From DAOTEJ01 sp035454085 (lineage in GTDB: Bacteria > Pseudomonadota > Gammaproteobacteria > Burkholderiales > Burkholderiaceae_F), in contig DAOTEJ010000113.1 in the NCBI GenBank assembly GCA_035454085.1, positions 1 through 6,382 of the forward strand: 6,382 bases of DNA, given 5' to 3'. The translations under genes were made by a program, and so were the position numbers. This document shows positions 6,089-6,382 of this stretch, piece by piece. Numbering within the stretch: position 1 is the stretch's first letter; every line of letters starts with the position of its first letter. Below the pieces are notes generated by a model that was not told where the DNA came from, did no database searches, and was given only the letters and a program-made list of their open reading frames with translations.

Positions 6089-6121
6089 GGTGGGCTCACC
6101 GGCGGCCAGGTGACCGCGGCG

Positions 6122-6146
6122 TTTAGACTGGACCGCGGATTCTAAA
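6122..6146. promoter_or_regulatory. Divergent suhB/trmJ control region with TTTAGA-N13-TCTAAA inverted repeat
   Basis: TTTAGA (6122-6127) and TCTAAA (6141-6146) are exact reverse complements in the 71-bp region between the two start codons, and are its only AT-rich parts. On minus, TAGAAT (6139-6144) is a good -10 box for suhB and would give a leader of about 44 nt. On plus, the -10 for trmJ is unclear: TAGACT (6124-6129) is the best candidate. A CCGCGG palindrome (6133-6138) lies between the arms but is not concentric with them. The repeat may be two opposed promoter boxes rather than an operator. Confidence 0.4.
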
Positions 6147-6159
6147 GGACAGGCCCTCC

Positions 6160-6382
6160 GTGAGCTTCGAGTCGCTGGCCGCGCGAACGCGCTTCGTGCT
6201 GGTCGAGCCCAGTCATCCCGGCAACATCGGTGCCGCGGCGCGCGCCCTCAAGACCATGGGCTTTGCCCGGCTCGAGGTCGTGGCGCCGCGCTTTGCCGAC
6301 TACCGCACCCATCCCGAGGCCGTGGCCTTCGCCACCGCGGCAGTCGACCTGCTGGAGGCGAGCCGCGCCCACGCCACGCTCG
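6160..6382 (+). CDS. trmJ: tRNA (cytidine/uridine-2'-O-)-methyltransferase TrmJ, N-terminal part
   Basis: The first 74 codons are present and the gene runs off the right edge. It reads from a GTG start: after SFESLAARTR comes FVLVEPSHPGNIGAAARALK (residues 12-31), then TMGFARLEVVAPR and FADYRTHPEAVAFATAAVDLL. The VEPSHPGNIGAAARA block followed by K.MG is the hallmark of the SpoU/TrmJ branch of SPOUT methyltransferases, which use S-adenosylmethionine to 2'-O-methylate position 32 of tRNA anticodon loops. The knotted SAM site would lie in the missing C-terminal part. GTG at 6160 is the only reasonable start: an in-frame TAG lies at 6124-6126, no ATG or other GTG intervenes, and AAGGA (6145-6149) sits 10 nt upstream as ribosome site. 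It is divergent from suhB. Another SpoU-family member such as TrmH is a small possibility. Confidence 0.93.
   Translation, partial: MSFESLAARTRFVLVEPSHPGNIGAAARALKTMGFARLEVVAPRFADYRTHPEAVAFATAAVDLLEASRAHATL

Overview
This GC-rich window (about 70% GC by eye) reads as a chromosomal housekeeping region of a proteobacterium. The best guess is a betaproteobacterium of the Burkholderiales type. That guess rests on recognisable SuhB, TrmJ, MutS, SlyD and RoxA homologues, strong G/C third-position codon use, and the divergent suhB/trmJ arrangement. It is an inference, because there is no rRNA or other marker to fix the taxon. No mobile element, tRNA, rRNA or CRISPR array is visible.

Layout from left to right. 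Positions 1-175 (minus) hold the N-terminus of an Ala/Pro-rich lipoprotein whose C-terminus lies outside the window. Its upstream gap (176-373) holds a consensus -10 box, two perfect hairpins that would lie in the 5' leader, and a possible terminator for the next operon. Positions 374-2049 (minus) are a two-gene unit: roxA (ribosomal protein uL16 arginine hydroxylase), then a small PLD-like/DUF7931-type protein, joined by an ATGA overlap. A 71-bp divergent intergenic region separates roxA from a slyD-type FKBP prolyl isomerase (2121-2606, plus). That gene converges on mutS across 60 bp. Positions 2667-6088 (minus) are a second two-gene unit, suhB then mutS, again joined by an ATGA overlap. A 71-bp divergent region follows, and then the N-terminal part of trmJ (6160 to the window end, plus, GTG start).

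Functionally, the genes concern RNA, ribosome and protein quality plus DNA repair. RoxA modifies the ribosome, TrmJ methylates tRNA, SuhB is an inositol-phosphatase-family protein that in E. coli also serves rRNA antitermination, SlyD folds proteins, and MutS repairs mismatches. All catalytic residues I checked are intact, and I see no frameshifts or pseudogenes.

I did not find a convincing undescribed system. The points most worth a second look are the coupling of roxA to an uncharacterised PLD-like gene, the suhB-mutS translational coupling, the structured leader of the lipoprotein gene, a possibly leaderless roxA transcript, and a -10-like 9-mer shared by the two divergent intergenic regions.
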